The notes beneath the pieces were generated by a model, which saw only the letters and a list, made by a program, of their open reading frames with translations, was not told the origin of the DNA and searched no databases. Shown here one piece after another: positions 17,583-26,900 of a stretch of 64,000 nt of DNA. Both the position numbers and the translations under genes were made by a program. Location: NCBI GenBank assembly GCA_025465475.1, contig JAODMR010000025.1, positions 1 through 64,000 on the forward strand, written 5' to 3'. This stretch comes from Micrococcaceae bacterium (GTDB lineage: Bacteria > Actinomycetota > Actinomycetes > Actinomycetales > Micrococcaceae). Every line of letters starts with the position of its first letter. The stretch's first letter is position 1.

Positions 17583-19694
17583 GTGGCCGCAGCTAGTTCC
17601 ACCTACACCGCCCGTCACCTGTCCGTCCTGGAGGGCCTGGAAGCGGTCCGTAAACGCCCGGGGATGTATATCGGCTCCACCGACTCCCGCGGCCTGATGC
17701 ACTGCCTCTGGGAAATCATCGACAACTCCGTCGACGAGGCGCTGGCCGGCTACGGGCAAAGCATCACCGTCATCCTGCACCCCGACAATTCGGTGGAAAT
17801 CCACGACGACGGCCGCGGCATCCCCGTCGACGTCGAACCGAAGACCGGACTCACCGGCGTCGAAGTTGTCCTTACCAAGCTCCACGCCGGTGGCAAGTTC
17901 GGAGGCGGCTCGTACTCCGCCTCGGGCGGACTGCACGGTGTTGGCGCGAGCGTCGTCAACGCCCTCTCCGCCCGGCTTGATGTCCAGGTGGACCGCGGCG
18001 GGAAAACCTACCAAATGACGTTCAGGCGTGGCGAACCGGGCCATTTCCTCGACACCGGCCGCTCGCTCAGCCCCGACGCCCCCTTTGAGCCGTTCGTGGA
18101 CGACTCCAGCCTCGACATCGTCGGCAGCACCAAGCGCGGCGTCACCGGTACCCGCATCCGGTACTGGGCCGACCGTCAGATCTTCACCCCCGACGCCAAG
18201 TTCTCCTACGAGGAACTCAGCGCCCGGGCCCGGCAGACCTCCTTCCTGGTGCCCGGACTCCGGATCACCATCCGCGATGAGCGGCGCGTCCCCGGCACCC
18301 CGGGCGAAGCGGGCGTGCACGAAGAGGTGTTCCATCACGACGGCGGCATTTCGGAGTTCGTCGACTACCTGGCCGGTGATGCCCCGGTGACCGACATTTG
18401 GCGGCTTCACGGCAGCAGCACGTTCAAGGAAACCGTGCCGGTGCTCGATGACAAGGGACACCTCCGCAGCACCGAGGTCGAACGGGACTGCGAAGTGGAC
18501 ATCGCCCTGCGCTGGGGGATCGGCTACGAGACGACCATGCGCAGCTTCGTGAACATCATCGCCACCCCCAAGGGCGGCCGGCACCAGGAAGGCTTTGAGC
18601 AGGCCATGCTCAAGACATTCCGCAAGGTGATCGAGACCAACGCCCGGAAACTGAAGGCCGGCAACGACAAGATCGAAAAGGACGACGTGCTGGCCGGGCT
18701 GACCGCCGTCCTGACCGTTCGCCTGGCCGAGCCGCAGTTCGAAGGCCAGACCAAGGAAATCCTGGGCACGCCGGCGGTGCGGACCATTGTCGCCAAGGTG
18801 GTCGAGCGTGAAATGACTGCCAAACTGAACTCCTCCAACCGCGGTGAAAAGGCCCAGTCTGCCCTGCTGCTGGAGAAGGTCGTCAACGAGATGAAGTCCC
18901 GCATCTCGGCCCGCGTGCACAAGGAGACCCAGCGCCGCAAGAACGCCCTGGAGACCTCCTCCATGCCGGCCAAACTGGCGGACTGCCGCACCGACGACGT
19001 CGACCGCAGCGAATTGTTCATCGTCGAAGGAGACAGTGCCCTGGGCACGGCCAAATTGGCCCGCTCCTCCGACTTCCAGGCGCTGCTGCCCATCCGCGGA
19101 AAAATCCTAAACGTGCAGAAGGCCTCCGTGGGGGACATGCTCTCCAACGCCGAGTGCGCTGCCCTCATCCAGGTGGTGGGTGCCGGCTCCGGGCGCAGCT
19201 TCGCCCTTGAGGCGGCCCGCTACGGCAAGGTCATCCTGATGACCGACGCCGACGTCGACGGGGCGCACATCCGCACGCTGCTCCTGACTTTGTTCTTCCG
19301 CTACATGCGCCCCATGATCGACGCCGGCCGGGTGTTCGCCGCCGTGCCGCCGCTGCACCGGGTGGAGGTGGTCAACGCCGGGGCCAAGGCGAATGAGATG
19401 GTGTACACCTACAGCGAGCAGGAACTGCATGCCCTGCTGGCCCGGCTGGAAAAATCGGGCAAGCGGTACAAGGAGCCAATCCAGCGCTACAAGGGCCTGG
19501 GTGAAATGGACGCCGGGCAGCTCGCCGAAACGACGATGGACCCCCGGCACCGCACCCTGCGCCGGGTCACGGCGGCCAACGCCGAGATGGCCGAGCGCAC
19601 CTTCGAACTCCTGATGGGTTCTGATGTCGCGCCCCGCAAGGACTTCATCATTGCTGGCAGTTCCTCGTTGGACCGCGAACGCATCGACGCCTGA
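17583..19694 (+). CDS. parE: DNA topoisomerase IV subunit B (ParE, GyrB-like ATPase)
   Basis: The type IIA topoisomerase ATPase subunit, 703 residues. The GHKL ATPase part shows EIIDNSVDEALAG, DDGRGIPVD and GGLHGVGASVVNALS. The Toprim part has EGDSALGTAK, where most GyrB/ParE proteins have EGDSAGG, and TDADVDGAHIRTLLL. The length and lack of a GyrB-specific insertion favour ParE, and a parC gene lies 9.4 kb downstream. The ORF track starts far upstream. I prefer the GTG at 17583 (MAAASSTYTARHLSVLEGL), which has AAGGAG 10 nt before it; ATG 17544 is an alternative. The partner parC is on the opposite strand and carries a nonsense codon. Confidence 0.92.
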   Translation: MAAASSTYTARHLSVLEGLEAVRKRPGMYIGSTDSRGLMHCLWEIIDNSVDEALAGYGQSITVILHPDNSVEIHDDGRGIPVDVEPKTGLTGVEVVLTKLHAGGKFGGGSYSASGGLHGVGASVVNALSARLDVQVDRGGKTYQMTFRRGEPGHFLDTGRSLSPDAPFEPFVDDSSLDIVGSTKRGVTGTRIRYWADRQIFTPDAKFSYEELSARARQTSFLVPGLRITIRDERRVPGTPGEAGVHEEVFHHDGGISEFVDYLAGDAPVTDIWRLHGSSTFKETVPVLDDKGHLRSTEVERDCEVDIALRWGIGYETTMRSFVNIIATPKGGRHQEGFEQAMLKTFRKVIETNARKLKAGNDKIEKDDVLAGLTAVLTVRLAEPQFEGQTKEILGTPAVRTIVAKVVEREMTAKLNSSNRGEKAQSALLLEKVVNEMKSRISARVHKETQRRKNALETSSMPAKLADCRTDDVDRSELFIVEGDSALGTAKLARSSDFQALLPIRGKILNVQKASVGDMLSNAECAALIQVVGAGSGRSFALEAARYGKVILMTDADVDGAHIRTLLLTLFFRYMRPMIDAGRVFAAVPPLHRVEVVNAGAKANEMVYTYSEQELHALLARLEKSGKRYKEPIQRYKGLGEMDAGQLAETTMDPRHRTLRRVTAANAEMAERTFELLMGSDVAPRKDFIIAGSSSLDRERIDA

Positions 19695-19724
19695 GGCCGC
19701 GGGTCAATTGGACCCGCTGCCTCA
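19692..19724. terminator. Bidirectional hairpin between parE and M56 gene
   Basis: Arms TGAGGCCGCGGGTC and GACCCGCTGCCTCA form a near-perfect stem around AATTG. The parE stop codon is part of the left arm. The two flanking genes converge here, so it can serve both. Confidence 0.7.
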
Positions 19725-19752
19725 GCTGCCTCCGCTGCCCTGGCAGCGTTGG

Positions 19753-20718
19753 CTACCTGAGCAGTCCGGGCAGGAGCAGCGCGGCCGTGGGCACGGCCAG
19801 CAGCAGCACTGACACCACCTGCACCGCCGCCGCAGCGGACGCGGGCAACGGGGGCGCGGGGGACAGCAGCCGGCTCAGCCGGGCGGAAGTGGTTTCCGGC
19901 GTATCGATGCGGGCGTCCTCCGAGTCCATCAGCTCGCTGGCAGGGACCTGCGCCGATCCGCTGGCGACCAGTGCGATGGCCTTGACCAGGGTGCTTCTTT
20001 CCACCGAGCGCAGGGCCACATCATCGGCCAGCATCTCGATCAGGGAGTTGACCGCCCGTTGGGCCAGGCGTGAGGTGGGCAGCCAGGGCAGGGCGTACCG
20101 CCAGGCGGCGAACGCCCACAGCAGCAGGTGATGGCGCTGCACCAGGTGAGTCTTTTCGTGAATCAGGACCGCCCGCAACTCCTCGGGCTCCAGCAGGTTC
20201 ATCAGCCCATCGGAGAGCACTGTCACGGAGCGGGCGCCTCCGGGAAGGCAGTAGGCGACAGGTACGTCGTGGCTGATCACCACGGTTCCGGGCCGGCCGG
20301 AGGCGGGGGAGCTCAGCAGTTCCAGCAATTCCCGGTGCCTGCGGCGCTGTCGCTGGATGCGCGCGTAGGTCAACAGCAGCGTAAAGACGAGGTGGCTGAA
20401 CAGCAGACCCGCGGCGCTCAGTGCGAAAACGTTCCAGAACTGCAGCTGCGCCCCGGCTGCCGGGGGATCCGTGGGCCTGCCGAGCATGATCGCTGCCAGG
20501 TTCCGTAGCCCCGAGATCAGGTCGTCCCCAAGCGGAACCAGCCCAAAGACAAGCATGGCCCCGATCATGGAGAGCCCACCGGCCAGTGCGATGGCCTGCC
20601 ACAGGGTCATCGCCGCGAAGGGTGAGCGCGCGGTCCACCGGGCGCGGGAAAGCAGCAGCGGCACCGGCCAGGCGAGGATGATGGCCAGGATCGCCAGGAA
20701 CCAGGAGGTCCAGAACAT
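19753..20718 (-). CDS. M56 family membrane metallopeptidase (BlaR1-like)
   Basis: A 321-residue membrane protein with hydrophobic segments at the N terminus, around residues 35-60 and 90-115, and at the C terminus. The zinc-peptidase motif HEKTH (HExxH) is in VLIHEKTHLVQRHH. It lacks the penicillin-binding sensor domain of full BlaR1, so its signal is unknown. It lies 29 bp downstream of the blaI-type repressor gene on the same strand, the usual sensor-protease/repressor pairing in which the peptidase is thought to inactivate the repressor. The adjacent cyd operon suggests that a respiratory or envelope signal could be involved. Confidence 0.88.
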   Translation of the reverse strand: MFWTSWFLAILAIILAWPVPLLLSRARWTARSPFAAMTLWQAIALAGGLSMIGAMLVFGLVPLGDDLISGLRNLAAIMLGRPTDPPAAGAQLQFWNVFALSAAGLLFSHLVFTLLLTYARIQRQRRRHRELLELLSSPASGRPGTVVISHDVPVAYCLPGGARSVTVLSDGLMNLLEPEELRAVLIHEKTHLVQRHHLLLWAFAAWRYALPWLPTSRLAQRAVNSLIEMLADDVALRSVERSTLVKAIALVASGSAQVPASELMDSEDARIDTPETTSARLSRLLSPAPPLPASAAAAVQVVSVLLLAVPTAALLLPGLLR

Positions 20719-20747
20719 TGCGGTCGCCGCTGCCGGTGGTCCGGTGC

Positions 20748-21131
20748 CTAGTCGCGGCCGAGCAGTTTGCGCAGTGTCGCAGCTTCCCCGTCGCTGACGG
20801 TGCCAATGAACCGGGCCAGTACGGCTTCCCGGTCAGGAGCTGATCCCAGGACTTCCAACATCAACTCGGCGGTGTGGTCCGCCCGCGAGGTGACGGCACG
20901 GTACCGGTGTGGCCGGATGTTCCGCTCCCGTTCGACGAGTCCCTTCTTTTCCAGCCGGGACAGGACCGTCAGCACTGTGGTGACGGCGAGTTCCTTGGTG
21001 TCGGTACCGTCCCTGCCGCTGCCCGCCGGCCGCTGCGACAGCAGGTCGCGCAGGGCGTTGGCCGTGATGGCTTCATCGTGCTCCCATAGCAAGTCCATGA
21101 CGGCCCGTTCGAGCTCTCCCAATGTGGCCAT
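20748..21131 (-). CDS. BlaI/MecI/CopY family transcriptional repressor
   Basis: A 127-residue winged-helix repressor. It opens MATLGELERAVMDLLWEHDEAIT and continues with the recognition region AVTTVLTVLSRLEKKGLV and RPHRYRAV, the standard BlaI layout. The C terminus would form the dimerisation helices. The ORF track extends it to 501 residues through antisense sequence of cydA. The true start is the ATG at 21131 with AAGGA 5 nt upstream. It is divergent from cydA across a 159-bp gap holding two TTCTAC-N5-GTAGAA dyads. By analogy with M. tuberculosis BlaI, reported to touch respiratory and ATP-synthase genes, it probably controls itself, the M56 gene and cydABDC. Confidence 0.9.
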   Translation of the reverse strand: MATLGELERAVMDLLWEHDEAITANALRDLLSQRPAGSGRDGTDTKELAVTTVLTVLSRLEKKGLVERERNIRPHRYRAVTSRADHTAELMLEVLGSAPDREAVLARFIGTVSDGEAATLRKLLGRD

Positions 21132-21206
21132 GGTGATCCTTATTTCTCGTACCGGCAGTCGCTTTTCAGCTGTATTGCTACCAAGATACCTGTTTCTCCG
21201 AAAATG

Positions 21207-21247
21207 TTCTACAGTGGGTAGAAGTTGTATTTCTACAAGCCGTAGAA
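21207..21247. promoter_or_regulatory. Tandem operator-like dyads between blaI and cydA
   Basis: Two copies of TTCTAC-N5-GTAGAA lie at 21207-21223 and 21231-21247, centres 24 bp apart. Between them, TTGTA-TTTC-TACAA forms a further overlapping dyad. BlaI-family operators are short dyads of TACA/TGTA type, so these fit a BlaI dimer pair. A possible blaI -10 (TATCTT on the minus strand, about 21189-21184) would put the left dyad over its -35 region. I could not place a convincing cydA promoter. Confidence 0.6.
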
Positions 21248-21290
21248 CATCTGCCGCGGCAGCAGCCGCAGCCCTTGAGGTGAGGTGCGC

Positions 21291-22931
21291 ATGGAAGCTC
21301 TTGACATTGCCCGATGGCAATTCGGCATCACCACGGTTTACCACTTCCTGATGGTCCCGCTGACCATCGGGTTGGGGTTGCTCGTGGCCTTGCTGCAGAC
21401 CCTGTGGCGGCGTACCGGCAAGGAGGAATACCTCCGAATGACCAAGTTCTGGGGAAAGCTGTTCCTGATCAACTTCATTCTGGGCGTGGCCACCGGCCTG
21501 GTGCAGGAGTTCCAGTTCGGCATGGCCTGGAGCGAGTACAGCCGTTTTGTCGGTGACGTCTTTGGCGCCCCGCTGGCCATGGAGTCCCTGCTGGCGTTCT
21601 TTGTGGAGTCCACCTTCCTTGGCCTGTGGATCTTCGGCTGGAAGAAACTGCCCGCGCGGATTCATCTGGCCTGCCTGTGGATCGCCGTATCGGGCTCCGT
21701 GTTCTCCGCGTACTTCATCTTGGTGGCCAACTCCTGGATGCAGCACCCGGTGGGAGTGGAATTGGTCGACGGACGGCCACGCATGGTGGACGCCTGGGCC
21801 GTCTTCACCAACAACACGGCCCTGGTGGCGTTCCCGCACACGCTGACCGGTGCCCTCGCCGTAGCAGGGGGGTTCCTGCTGGGCATTTCCTGGTACCACC
21901 TCTGGCGTCGCCGCAGGGACGGCATCGACACCGTGGACGCAAGGGGCCGCGTCGTCGTCGGCGCATCCGAAACCCAGCCCACCAGGGACCGCACGGACCA
22001 CGCCGTGTGGCTGCGCTCGCTGCGCATCGGCGCCGTCGTGGCCATGCTGGCATTCGCCGGAACGGCGATCAGCGGTGACCTGCAGGGCAAGCTGATGTTC
22101 CAGCAGCAGCCCATGAAAATGGCCGCCGCCGAGGCAGCGTGCCATGACGGGACCAGTTTCTCCGTGCTCTCCATCGGAGATCCCGGCAGCCGCAACTGTG
22201 ACGATGTCACGGCAGTGATTGAGGTTCCGGGACTCCTGTCCTTCCTGGCGCACGGCGACTTCAGCACCGACGTCAAGGGAGTCAACACCCTGGTGCCCGA
22301 ATACCAGGACCAGTACGGCACCACCCTGCCTGACAACCCCATTTACGGGGACCGCGCCGGACAGCAGATCGAGTACGTACCGGTCATGGCCGTCACCTAC
22401 TGGGGCTTCCGGATCATGATCGGCTTCGGCGGCCTCGCAGCCCTGGCCGCCCTGGTGGCCCTGTACCTGACCCGCAAGGGCACCGTGCCGCGGTCCCCGT
22501 GGCTGATGCGCCTGGCCGTCTTTGGCATCCTGGCCCCGTTCGGTGCCAACTCGGCCGGCTGGATCTTCACCGAGATGGGGCGCCAGCCCTTCGTCGTGGC
22601 ACCCAACCCGCAGCTGAGCGGCATTGACCAGGTCTTCATGTTCACCGCCGCGGCCGTCTCGCCGGGCGTTTCAGCTGCCGAACTGATCTTCTCCCTCCTG
22701 GCGCTGGCAGCCGTGTACGGCGTGCTGCTGGTCATCGAGGTGCGGCTCCTGGTCCGCTACGTCCGCGGCGGTGTTGCTTCCGCCATGCCCGAACTGGCCG
22801 CGGCCAGGAGCGCCCACCAGGCACACGGCGTCGACGGCGGCCAGAACACGCACGACGACGACGGCGGTGCCGGCCCGGCCGGCGGCCCCGGATCCCCGGT
22901 CGCCGACGACGTCCTCGCCTTCGCCTACTGA
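21291..22931 (+). CDS. cydA: Cytochrome bd oxidase subunit I (CydA)
   Basis: Subunit I binds hemes b558, b595 and d and oxidises quinol. The 546-residue membrane protein has the family landmarks: the N-terminal LDIARWQFGITTVYHFLMVPLTIG with the heme histidine, QEFQFGMAWSEYSRFVGD, GKLMFQQQPMKMAAAE, and EMGRQPFVV, the GRQPW-like motif with Phe for Trp. The C-terminal 50 residues are hydrophilic and Gly/Asp-rich. ATG start at 21291 with GAGGTGAGG upstream; the track's extra two residues are unlikely. First gene of cydA-cydB-cydDC, next to the BlaI-type operator sites. Confidence 0.96.
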   Translation: MEALDIARWQFGITTVYHFLMVPLTIGLGLLVALLQTLWRRTGKEEYLRMTKFWGKLFLINFILGVATGLVQEFQFGMAWSEYSRFVGDVFGAPLAMESLLAFFVESTFLGLWIFGWKKLPARIHLACLWIAVSGSVFSAYFILVANSWMQHPVGVELVDGRPRMVDAWAVFTNNTALVAFPHTLTGALAVAGGFLLGISWYHLWRRRRDGIDTVDARGRVVVGASETQPTRDRTDHAVWLRSLRIGAVVAMLAFAGTAISGDLQGKLMFQQQPMKMAAAEAACHDGTSFSVLSIGDPGSRNCDDVTAVIEVPGLLSFLAHGDFSTDVKGVNTLVPEYQDQYGTTLPDNPIYGDRAGQQIEYVPVMAVTYWGFRIMIGFGGLAALAALVALYLTRKGTVPRSPWLMRLAVFGILAPFGANSAGWIFTEMGRQPFVVAPNPQLSGIDQVFMFTAAAVSPGVSAAELIFSLLALAAVYGVLLVIEVRLLVRYVRGGVASAMPELAAARSAHQAHGVDGGQNTHDDDGGAGPAGGPGSPVADDVLAFAY

Positions 22932-22942
22932 AAGGGACCACC

Positions 22943-23986
22943 ATGGAAACCGCTGCACCCTTCCTTCCCACCCTGTGGTTCGTCCTCATCGCATTCCTTT
23001 GGACGGGCTACCTCTTCCTCGAAGGATTTGACCTGGGCGTCGGCATGCTGATGAAAGTCTTCGCCCGCGACAACACCGAACGGCGGGTGCTGCTCAACAC
23101 CGTCGGTCCCGTCTGGGACGGCAACGAGGTATGGCTCATCACCGCCGGCGCCGCGACCTTCGCTGCCTTCCCGCTCTGGTACGCCTCCCTGTTCTCCGCG
23201 CTGTACCTGCCGCTGGTGTTCGTGCTCCTCGGCCTGATCTTCCGTGCCGTGGCCTTCGAGTACCGAGGCAAAGTCGACGACGTGCGTTGGCGTGCACGCT
23301 GGGACTGGGCGATCGCGCTGGGATCATTCGTCTCCGCCTTTGGCGTGGGGGCGGCACTGGCGCTGACCACCACCGGCCTGCCACTGAACGCCAACGGTGA
23401 CCGGGTGGGAGGCGCCTTCGCCTGGTTCAACGGCTACGCGGTGCTGGGCGGCTTCGCCGTTGTGGGGTTCTGCCTGCTGCATGCGGCAGCGTTCCTGGCG
23501 CTGAAGTCGGATGGAACCGTCCGGCACCGGGCCAGGGTGCTGTTCGTCCGATGGCTGCCGGCGGGGGTTCTTCCCCTGGTGGCCTGGGCCGTGCTGGTGG
23601 TCGCCCGTTGCGGCAAAGCCATCGGGTGGCTGCTCCTGATGGTGGCCGCCGCGGCCCTGATCGGAGCCTGGCTGCAGGCCAGGCGCGGCAGGGAGGGCCT
23701 GGCCTTTGCGGGGATGGGCGTGTTTTTGCTGGCCGGCAGCGCGGCGTCGTTCAGCTCCGTGTTCCCCGTGGTGCTGCCATCCACCCTGAACAGTGCCTGG
23801 GACCTCACCGTCACCAGCGCCTCCTCCAGCAGCTACACACTGGGTCTGATGAGCATCGTGGCCGGCGTCGGGCTGCCCCTGGTGCTGGCGTACCAGGGCT
23901 GGACCTACTGGGTGTTCCGGCAACGCGTTTCCGCCGCCCACCTGCCGGCCGCGCACGACGTCGTCCCGGTCGCCGGACCTCGCTGA
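22943..23986 (+). CDS. cydB: Cytochrome bd oxidase subunit II (CydB)
   Basis: A 347-residue subunit with 8-9 membrane helices. The family opening is clear (WFVLIAFLWTGYLFLEGFDLGVGML), followed by GPVWDGNEVWLITAGAA and FRAVAFEYRGK. It starts 11 bp after cydA with an AAAGGGACC Shine-Dalgarno and ends 1 bp before the next gene, so the operon is tightly packed. Together with CydA it forms the high-affinity terminal oxidase used at low oxygen. Confidence 0.96.
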   Translation: METAAPFLPTLWFVLIAFLWTGYLFLEGFDLGVGMLMKVFARDNTERRVLLNTVGPVWDGNEVWLITAGAATFAAFPLWYASLFSALYLPLVFVLLGLIFRAVAFEYRGKVDDVRWRARWDWAIALGSFVSAFGVGAALALTTTGLPLNANGDRVGGAFAWFNGYAVLGGFAVVGFCLLHAAAFLALKSDGTVRHRARVLFVRWLPAGVLPLVAWAVLVVARCGKAIGWLLLMVAAAALIGAWLQARRGREGLAFAGMGVFLLAGSAASFSSVFPVVLPSTLNSAWDLTVTSASSSSYTLGLMSIVAGVGLPLVLAYQGWTYWVFRQRVSAAHLPAAHDVVPVAGPR

Positions 23987-23987
23987 C

Positions 23988-26900
23988 ATGTCCGCGCGCC
24001 CGCCCTTTCCCGCCGCGTCCCGGCCTGGGCTCTACCGCCTGGGTGTGCTCAGCGCTCTGAAGGCCCTGGCCCTGGCGGTCTTCGCCGAAGCGGTGGTTAC
24101 CGGCATGGTCAGCGCCGTGACCGGCAGCGGCAATCTCACCGGCGCCCTCCAGGTCGCAGCAGCAGCCGCCGTGGTCCGTGCCGTCTCGGTCTGGGCCCAG
24201 CAGGTGCAGGCACGCAGGACCGCCCTGGGCGCCAAGGAGGACCTGCGCCACCGCCTGGCGGAGCGGTTGGTCCGCGACGGCGGGCACGACGGCGGCCAGG
24301 GCGCCGGTGCCGTGCTTGCCGCCCGCGGGCTGGACGCCCTGGACAACTACTACACCCAGTTCCTGCCGGCGCTGGTCAGCTGCGCCGTGGTGCCGCTGCT
24401 GATCGGAGCCCGCATCCTGTTGGCTGACTGGGTCAGCGCCCTGATCGTGGTGCTGACCGTGCCACTGGTGCCGCTGTTCATGGTCCTGATCGGCCAGCAC
24501 ACCGTGCAGCGGACGGCCGAGGCCGCCACGGCGCTATCCCGGCTGTCCAACCACCTGCTGGAACTCGCCAAGGGGTTGCCCGTCCTGGTGGGACTGGGCC
24601 GGGCCCGGGCCCAGACCGAGGCGCTGCGCACCGTGTCCGAGGAATACCGCAGCACCACGTTGGCGACCCTGCGCGTGGCCTTCCTGTCCTCCCTGGCACT
24701 GGAACTGATCTCAACGATCTCCGTGGCACTGGTCGCGGTGTTTGTGGGTGTTCGCCTGGTGCACGGGGAACTCGACCTGGCCACCGGGCTCCTGGTCCTG
24801 GTGCTTGCTCCCGAGTGCTACCTGCCGTTGCGGGAATTGGGCACTGCCCATCACGCCAGTGACGACGGCAGGGAAGCCCTGGCACGCGCCGACGCCGTGC
24901 TGCACCGCCCGGAGGTTCCTGCCCTCGCCGATGTCAACCAGCAGGGCTCGGAGGGGCACGGGACGAGGCCGGTGGACCTGGTCGTCTCCGGGCTTCGGGT
25001 CCGCTACCAGGACCGGCGGCACCCGGTCCTGAAGGGAATAGGGTTCCGGGCTCCGGCAGGCCAGATCACGGCGCTCGCGGGGCCCAGCGGATGCGGCAAG
25101 TCAACCCTGCTGCATGTTTTGACCGGTCAACTACGGACCGGAGAAGGCGTTGAGGTGGCAGGCACCGTTTGCGGGCTCGACTCCGACCGGGTGGCCTGGG
25201 TTCCCCAGCATCCGGCAACTGTGACGGACACCGTCCGGGCGGAGGTGCTGTTCTATGCCGCGGTACCGGCCGGATCCGGCGCGGCGGGGACAGAAACAGC
25301 CATCGGGGGTGTGGCGGTTGCAGCGGATGGAAAACCCGACACCGCCAGGGACGCCGCCGTTAGCGGGGCGTTGGCACTCGTCGGCATCAGTGCCCTGGCC
25401 GAGCGCCATCCCGCTGAACTCAGCCCCGGGGAACTGCGCCGCCTGGCCCTGGCCCGCGCCCTGGTGCGCATCGACGGCGGTGCCACAGTGCTCCTGCTCG
25501 ATGAACCCACCGCCCACCTTGATGCCGCATCGGCCGGAATCGTCGAACGGGTGATTGCCTCCCTGCGGAACCGGGTCACCGTCGTGCTGGTGGCTCACGC
25601 TGCCGGCACCCTGGCCCTCGCCGACCAGGTGGTGCAGCTGGTCGGCGCTGACGGTGGAAAGGACCTCCCGGCAGAGACGATGTCCGTTCCGGCTTCCCCG
25701 GCCGAAGCAGGCCTCCTAACGGCAGGCATCGAGGCCGGCCTGACCGCCGTCACCGGCGTCGCTGCTGCCGGTGCTGAGGCGGAACGTGAACCGCCGGTTC
25801 CGCTGGCCACCCGTCTGCGCGTCCTGGTCCGGGTGCTGGAGCCGTGGCGTCCGGCCTTCCTGCTCGCCGTGCTCTGCAGCGTCCTGGCCACGCTTTCTGC
25901 GCTCGCGCTCACCGGACTTTCCGGCTGGCTGATCGTGAGGGCCAGCCAGCAACCACCGATCCTCTACCTGCTGGTCGCCATCACGGGTGTGCGCTTCTTC
26001 GGGCTCACCCGGGCCGTGGCGCGCTACTGGGAGCGACTGCTGCTGCACGACGCTCTCTTCGCTGCCCTGACCCGCTTGCGGGTGCGGGTCTGGCAGTCAC
26101 TGAGCCACCGGATCCTGGCCCGGCGCTCGCTGCTGCGTGGTGAGGGAGCGGTGGACCACCTCATCGGCGACCTGGACACCGTGCGCGACCTGGCCCCCCG
26201 GGTGGTACTGCCACCGGTCGCCGGACTGTTCTGCGCCGTCGCGGTCGCCGTCAGCACCGGACTGCTGCTGCCGGCCGCGCTTCCGGCGCAGGTGGCAGTG
26301 CTGGCCGCTGCGCTGCTGGTATGCCCGCTGCTGGCGGCAAGGGTGGACGGGGCGGCCAGCGCCGCGGAAGTTTTGCACCGCTCAACCGTCCTCCGGCGCA
26401 TTACTGCGATGCTTGGCGCGGCGAACGACCTGCGCGCCAACCGGGCCGAGCGTGGTGTGCTCGACGGGGTTCGGGCAGCAGACTCTGCCGCTACCGCTGC
26501 AGTGCGGAAAGCCACCCGGTCCGAGGGCCTGGCCCAAGGGCTGCTGGTGCTCAGCACCGCCATCGGCGCGTTGGCGGTCCTTGCCATCGGCTCGCCGCTC
26601 GTCGCCACCGGGACCCTGCCGGCGGAGGTCCTCGCCGGACTGGTGCTGTTGAATCTGGCACTCTTCGACGCCTTCACCGGTGTAGCCGGTGCTGTACGTC
26701 TGTGGCCGGCTCTCAACACGGTGCTGGCTCGCTTTGCCGTCGACCTGCTGCCGGACCCGCCGCACGGAGCACGCCTCCCGGGCGGGGACCGTTTCCCGGG
26801 CACGGACACGCGGCCCGAAAAACGTCTTTCCACCGGGGACACGCCGGTTGAGGCGGAGGAGCTCGCGCGTGGGGTGCGGCTTTCATCAGTGACTGCGGCC

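Noticed and set aside
20748-22253. 501-residue version of the BlaI regulator
   Set aside because: The first 374 residues are antisense to cydA and the operator region; the ATG at 21131 with AAGGA gives a normal 127-residue BlaI.
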